A stretch of DNA of 64,000 nucleotides from Styela clava (Eukaryota; Chordata; Ascidiacea; Stolidobranchia; Styelidae), in the NCBI RefSeq assembly GCF_964204865.1, contig NC_135259.1:5590974-5654973 (forward strand). Reading direction: 5' to 3'. The notes under the pieces were generated by a model. That model worked only from the letters and a program-made list of their open reading frames with translations. It had not been told where the DNA came from and did no database searches. A program made the position numbers and the translations under genes. Of the stretch, positions 58,568 to 64,000 are shown piece by piece; the stretch's first letter is position 1, and each line of letters starts with the position of its first letter.

Positions 58568-59735
58568 CAGGGATCTCAAACTCGCGGCCCCAGAGAACTT
58601 CCAGTGCGTCCCTCGAACGCTTAACAATAATTGTAATAGTATTTTGGATTTTTTTTTTATCTAAATGTAATAGATTTTTCAAACCTTTTAAAGTGAAATT
58701 GATTATTCACACAAAAAACAATTTACTGAAAGTAGTTTTGGAATATTAATTTTTTTTGTCCACATTTTGACCCAATTAAGAATACACATCAAGCTAGCAA
58801 AAGAATACTTGAATAAAACACTTGAGTGATTAAATTAAACGCAAAGTACATGAAGAAGGTGACATTTTCGAAGAAAATGGGAGTTGCAACATTTCTGCTT
58901 TTCCCAAAATTCTGAAGCACATTGCTTAATTCGTCATATTTCCATCAATACAATGAAAAAACACAATAAGCTCAGCAGTCAATATGACAAATTCGAAGAC
59001 CAACTTCGAACAGAAAATTTCCATGTGCTTGTATATTAATATAATTATACAACGACTTAGTTACTAAAAATCAATATCAATAATAATTCAAGCAATCCTA
59101 TGCCACGCAATGTGGTGCAAAATGTCTTGTCGAAAAAATCTGTGATTTGTTTTTTTACTGATCTATACATGAAATGATAAAAGTAACTTTTTTGCATTAC
59201 TGGAATTAATTAAACATTCGCAAAGATCCAGATTAACCCATGATCATGTGGCCTCATTAGTTAGAGTTGGTACTATAAAATCATTTCAGCCTGGCCTTAG
59301 TATGCTGGTGACACAAAAAATATGCCAAACGTCAGGACAAATGTAATTATTAAAACATTGAGTTTATGTTGTAGTATTTTTGTTAATTTTAGGTTCATAT
59401 ATTAAGATTAAGTATTGTTCTTTCCTTATTCAAATCTTGTTCAAAAATGATTTTGATGGTTGTACATAGAATTTTATGATTTTTATAATAAATACAGTAA
59501 CTTGCAAATGTTGCAATAATAGTGGAATGCAAATATTAATATGTAATTGCATTTGAAATTGAAGAAAATAATAAAACTTCATCCAACTGTTTAGTTGCAT
59601 CACAATATATGTCACAAACTAAAATTATCTTAAAAATATCTTTTAAGTATACATTATCATAAACTGTTTGCTGCTCTTTTTACAATTTCCAAAATGCAAT
59701 GCGGCTCTCGAAAACCCACGAGTTTGACACCACTG
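58568..59735. mobile_element. Non-autonomous hAT-like element, 1.17 kb
   Basis: The left end CAGGGATCTCAAACTCGCGG matches the reverse complement of the right end (CAGTGGTGTCAAACTCGTGG). Flanking octamers ATCTAGAC and ATCTATTC agree at six of eight positions, consistent with an aged 8-bp duplication. The inside is AT-rich without a transposase frame. Confidence 0.75.
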
Positions 59736-59744
59736 ATCTATTCT

Positions 59745-61438
59745 AGACGATTCAAGCATTGCTTTGGGAAATAATATCACTTTAATTAAATTGAAATAAT
59801 CTTGCTATATTAAATACAAAATCGTTGCTATCATAAAGGTAAACCAATTCAGCCACTCGAAATATATTGGCCTTCACAAAGCAATGGAGGCAAAATTGAG
59901 AGTTCATGAGCTATGAACATTTGTACTTTTCTTTGTCTTGAACTTTTCATACTCCACAGCCGCTATTAATTTTTTTTTAATTTTAATTACCATGTGATGG
60001 TCATACATATCTTTAACTTGTATTTTCTGTCATGATGTATTATCTCAATGTGCCAAACTATTAATTAGTGTGCATATTTTGCTTCCAGATGACATAAATG
60101 TATTGTCTTGTTTATTACCTCAGCTTGGAGTATTGACAAGAAAAAGATGCCAGTAAATTAAGTAAAATAACTCTTTGTTATTATCAGAATTCACAATCAA
60201 CAGGAATTATAAACATCCAACAATCAATGAGAATTATATGCGGAATCCCTCAGAATAAATTTGTCTAAAATCGGAGGAAGGCAAAAAATATAGGTAGTTT
60301 CCATCCACACAAGCATTTCAAGAAGACTTGCTCGAGCCAAACTAAATGAGCATCGTCAGGTGATCGGTAAGGCTGCAAGTTGAATTCAGCCCTGCAACCT
60401 CCTGCATAGAAGATAATATTAATTAGTGGGCTATGAGCTAAATTCCTAAATTTAAACAAACCTATCTACGATGCATTGTGTACCAGCAATGTTACCTACG
60501 ATTAAATGAATATGTAATATGTCTAATAAATTCACCTACAAAAGCAAGTTCGATAGGTGCAAACTTTGTGTTATGGAATTGTATCACAGCACAGTTTTGT
60601 ATGACACCCTCTTTAAAGGAAATTTTAATGATTAAGCGCAAACATTAAAATTACTAACTTTGAACTTTGTCATTATCTGCAAAATGTTCCACACAAATCT
60701 TTCCGCTATCGCGTTTGTAATCTTCTCTGATAAAAAAAAACGTCTATGATGTCCAGAATTGCTCTTTACAGCTTGCCCGCCATTCCAGCTTTCCAAGTGA
60801 GCAAAACTTCTTAGATATAGAGATTATTTTGTTTCGTTACATGCGCAAAAAGGCAGGTACTACTCGTAAAAAAGACGCCGAGTAGCAAAAGCGAGCGGAA
60901 AACGGACGCGAAAGGCGACGAGAAATATGTGCATTGGAGCGTATCATGAAATACAATCTTTCGCCTTTAGTCTTATGGAGTGACGTCAGAGTTGCCTATC
61001 ATGTTGTTTAATGTCATTGGTCTAACATAAATAAACAAAGCGAAAAAAGCGTGAGCGAACTATATTAAGTTCACCATGCCTAGCTGTAGTCAAGTTGTCT
61101 CTGGTGAGTTGCCCATGTGTAGTCGAGTTGTCTGCCTCCCATTTCACATGTCCCGTGACAATGATCTATTCTTCTCCATTCAATTGCAACAGGAATTGAA
61201 ATACTAAATAATCCGTGTCATCCCCTTCTTCATTATTGGAACAAAATTAAAAAAATCTCTTCTAGATATTCACATGCGGTACGGTACGTTAACATACCAA
61301 TATACCTGTAATGTCAGATTCTTCTTCTTTGCAAGACCAACTAATTCGATTTATCACGGTACAGTATTATAACAGCATATACCACAGTCTAGAAATATAT
61401 TCACACCAAGCGAAGCAGTGCAGTACGGTTTACCGTAC
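59745..61438. other. Intergenic sequence between two hAT-like elements
   Basis: It is AT-rich with a short internal repeat (GTAGTCxAGTTGTCT at about 61089 and 61121) and a few GGTACGGTA motifs. No gene was recognised. Confidence 0.55.
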
Positions 61439-61446
61439 CTTTAGCA

Positions 61447-62128
61447 CAGGGTCGGCCAACCTTTTGGCCGACCGGCCCCACTTAGTTTACTAATAATTGC
61501 GCGGGCCACTTAACATGGTAATTATGTTCTAGTTTTGCTACACTGACCAAAAGTTAATGAAAAACAAACAAAACCCTCGCACCAAACTTTCTCAATAATA
61601 AGAACAATAAAAAAACGAAGATACTCTAAAGTCAACAAAGTTTTTTCTACACGTAGACATTTTAGTGTGAAGTTTGACACTGTTTTTCGCTAACAAGTTT
61701 GTCAATATTCGCTGAAAAGGACGATTTAGCAATGTGAAGCGAATTTTCCATATGACTGTCAGAAATTAGTGATCTCACAGGGGATTTAACATGGTTCATC
61801 TGTGAAAAAACTTGCTTGTACGAGTACATGCTGCCAAATTATGAGGACAATATAACTGCCATTCTGCCCAAGTGTGTGAGCTACTATTTATGTATCTATA
61901 TCTTCCAGTTGGTGATGACACTCATGGCTCGTTTGAAAGGGCTAGCAGAGCGCATTTCAGGAAAATGAACAAATTGTTTGTATCAAATCTTCATATTAAC
62001 TACATCACTCGAAAAATAAAAGTTTTACTCAATTTTATTTTTATTTAATTTCGAAAATACAGCGCGGGCCACTCGAAACTCCTCGGCGGGCCATACCGTT
62101 ACCGCGGGCCACGAGTCGGACTACCCTG
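61447..62128. mobile_element. Non-autonomous hAT-like element with perfect 8-bp TSD
   Basis: The 682-bp element starts CAGGGTCGGCCAACC and ends, on the reverse strand, CAGGGTAGTCCGACTCGTGG, giving imperfect terminal inverted repeats of hAT type. It is flanked on both sides by the identical octamer CTTTAGCA (61439-61446 and 62129-62136), the expected 8-bp target duplication. No transposase frame survives inside. The intact TSD indicates a comparatively recent insertion. Confidence 0.85.
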
Positions 62129-62469
62129 CTTTAGCATCACCGGTAACCTCAAAAAAACTTACAATTTTTGCGTAGCAATTATTTTCAGAATCCGCCTTCA
62201 CACCGACGTTCGATGGCACGTGATCATGCGTCCGCAGAACGTTCGGTGTCGTCATGGCAAACAAAAAAAATTTTCACAGAGCTAACAGAAATATTCGAAA
62301 TAAATAAAAATAATAGCCCTCTGAAGAAATTTTTTTTATCTGTAACCACCGAAAATTTCAGAGCAATTGGTCCAGTAATCAAAGAGAAAACCACTAGGTG
62401 TCCAAAAACGTGTCAAAGAATAACGACAACATAATATTGAAAAGATACATAGGTCCACTACGTGTCCAA

Positions 62470-62700
62470 TAATTGCGGGTGCAAATGCATATGGGTGCAA
62501 ACTTGCAAATGTTCCACATTTGCACCCACTTACATTTGAACCCGTGAATTGCACCCAAGACATTTGTACCTACATACATTTGGATCCACCGACATTTGCA
62601 CCCACAGACATCTGCACCCCATACATTCCTACCTACAGATTTTATCACCCGCAGACCCATAGACATTTGCATCCGCGTATCTTTGCACCCTCGAACATTT
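62470..62700. repeat. Minisatellite of about 20-bp units (TTTGCACCCA core)
   Basis: About ten diverged units such as ACATTTGCACCCAC, AATTGCACCCAAG and ACATCTGCACCCC follow each other. The first two units are inverted (GGGTGCAAATG), so the array begins as a palindrome. Read as protein on the minus strand it gives a repetitive Cys/Trp/Gln/Met pattern, which is a by-product of the repeat. Confidence 0.7.
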
Positions 62701-63134
62701 TAAAAATATACCGGGCATTTCGAACTGTGTGATTTATCGAGATTCGGTGTAGTGTAGAAATATTGCAGGATTGTAGTACATCGGACAAAATGAATTATGT
62801 ATGGGAAGTATTAGTCAGTCAGTATTTAATGGTATTTTTACAATCATGCTGATCCAAATTTTTTCTCATTATAGATACTGCACTACAAAAGAAAACGACA
62901 ATGTTGACAAACGCGGGCGCTAATCCGTGGTGCTATCAGCGCAATACCTGTAAGAATGAAATTGTCCGAAAAGGTATATGAGTAGATAACAGTTGCAGAA
63001 AGCTTAGATAGGCTATTCATATTGAAATACTTTAATGGCACTTTTCTGCAATTGAAACTGCTCATCAAACTGATGTTGGAGAACTTCATTGAGTTTTTCA
63101 ATTCATTTTTTTCTCTCAACTATGAAGATCTTCT

Positions 63135-63722
63135 GAGGTTAACGAGATAAATAAAGCTGAGGAATTTGTTTGTTCACTGTATGAAGAAGATAGGAAGAAT
63201 GTAAATGATACCAAGGCAAGAGAGAGATTAATTATTTTGTCAACCAAAAACAAACAGTCATCAATACGAAAAAAAACATAACACAAATAAAATAGCTTTG
63301 GTATTGACGAGAGCGAGCGATACGACCATGAGGTCAACTCCCATAAAGTCTTTACAAAACTGGCAAACATATGGATTATACTCTCCACCCAACAGTGATT
63401 CACTGAAGAAGAATGTTCGAGGGCAAATTACCAGGCAGGACTTCATCACGGTCGTCTAGAAACAAGGTCAATTACTTTCCCACCCATTGACCATGATGGT
63501 GTTTGCGGGGTAAATTGATGGTTCTACTTCAAACCACCAAAATCAGTTCTTGAGTTGGCAAACTGCAAGTGTAAGAAAATTAGGTGTCAAAATAATTTAT
63601 GCACGTGTGCCAAAAACAACCCAAATTGCACAGATTTTTGTATCGACGACAGTACATTTATAGAAGAAAAGTCGATGTTTGAGAGTGAGGATTTCGGAAG
63701 CAATTCAGAGGAAGGAAGTTAA
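63135..63722 (+). pseudogene. Mobile-element protein remnant with CXC-like Cys tail
   Basis: A first frame (63135-63281) reads INKAEEFVCSLYEEDRKNVN then DTKARERL. After a break come SPPNSDSLKKNVRG and RANYQAGLHHGR in a shifted frame. A final frame reads KPPKSVLELANCKCKKIRC followed by CTCAKNNPNCTDFC and an acidic end at 63722. The order (helical block with Cys and Tyr, PP-S-LK-H-RANYQA, then a CxC-rich tail) matches proteins encoded by dispersed mobile elements in many aquatic invertebrates, as I recall them. Several frameshifts and an internal stop show that it is dead. Confidence 0.6.
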
Positions 63723-63875
63723 TTTAACAAATATTGTTTATTATTTTTTTTTCAGACATCTGTTAGTGTCAGAGGTCCTGTTTCTATAAATAATATTCCT
63801 TTGTTTCAAATACACGACTACCAAAACTGAAAAAACTAATTGTAAACTGCTTGTCTGAGGAAGTCTGATTTTACG

Positions 63876-63930
63876 TCACAGAAATACATTTGTGTCAATG
63901 TGCAGCAGGGCTCTTGAATTGCATAGTTCT
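63876..63930 (+). repeat. Dispersed repeat shared with 5.5 kb, copy 2
   Basis: AAATACATTTGTGTCAATG followed by GGGCTCTTGAATTGCATAG matches the block at 5555-5608. Its place just after the CXC-like pseudogene suggests it belongs to that element's 3' region. Confidence 0.55.
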
Positions 63931-64000
63931 TATGCTGTGTTGTTGTAAACCTATGGTTATTGATTTTCTGGGAAACCCCTAATATTTAATTTCGCATCAG

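Noticed and set aside
62394-62672. Repetitive Cys/Trp/Met-rich ORF on the minus strand
   Set aside because: It is a translation of the 20-base minisatellite and not a protein repeat with independent support.
63116-63449. Minus-strand ORFs of 95 and 62 codons near the right edge
   Set aside because: They are antisense shadows of the plus-strand mobile-element remnant.

Overview
This window is AT-rich, intron-bearing, repeat-laden nuclear DNA from a metazoan, most likely a marine invertebrate. The signs are a 13-exon WDR70 orthologue with ordinary GT-AG introns, a tandem family of AKR7-type aldo-keto reductases, a tRNA-derived SINE, hAT-like elements with 8-bp target-site duplications, and a mobile-element protein remnant of a kind common in aquatic invertebrates. 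A tunicate or similar invertebrate would fit, but nothing here fixes the species. No bacterial, organellar or viral gene organisation is seen.

Layout. Positions 1 to about 25,000 form a gene-poor stretch: AT-rich sequence, an inverted repeat near 1.1-1.3 kb, two unassigned ORFs (about 3.1 and 22.2 kb), a degenerate hAT-like end at 10.4 kb, a cluster of forkhead-type motifs at 17.1-17.7 kb and a full-length SINE at 24.9-25.2 kb. From 26,343 to 41,146 the minus strand carries a complete WDR70 gene. All 13 coding exons join in phase and give a predicted 612-residue protein. The last intron is about 5 kb and repeat-filled. Other introns hold two exact or near-exact short tandem duplications and a TIR element.

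Upstream of WDR70 and on the same strand lie four intronless AKR7 genes (41,911-42,873; 43,182-44,147; 45,525-46,490; 51,319-52,278). All keep the Asp-Tyr-Lys-His catalytic tetrad. The last two are recent duplicates that share flanking DNA. Between them are a hAT-like element and a broken coding-like region of unknown identity.

From 52.3 kb to the end the window is mostly repeats: a repeated A-D block at 53.1-53.9 kb, GGTACC-rich palindromes, a C18 tract, a second full-length SINE, a possible small two-exon zinc-finger gene (55.25 and 58.0 kb), two hAT-like elements (one with perfect 8-bp duplications), a minisatellite built on a TTTGCACCCA core, and at the right edge a decayed mobile-element protein with a Cys-rich CXC-like tail.

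WDR70 is a nuclear WD-repeat protein linked in other eukaryotes to histone H2B ubiquitination, and the AKR7 enzymes are cytosolic NADPH-dependent aldehyde reductases. I see no functional link beyond being neighbours. The most biologically interesting feature is the expanding single-exon AKR7 array. No clearly new multi-gene system could be supported.
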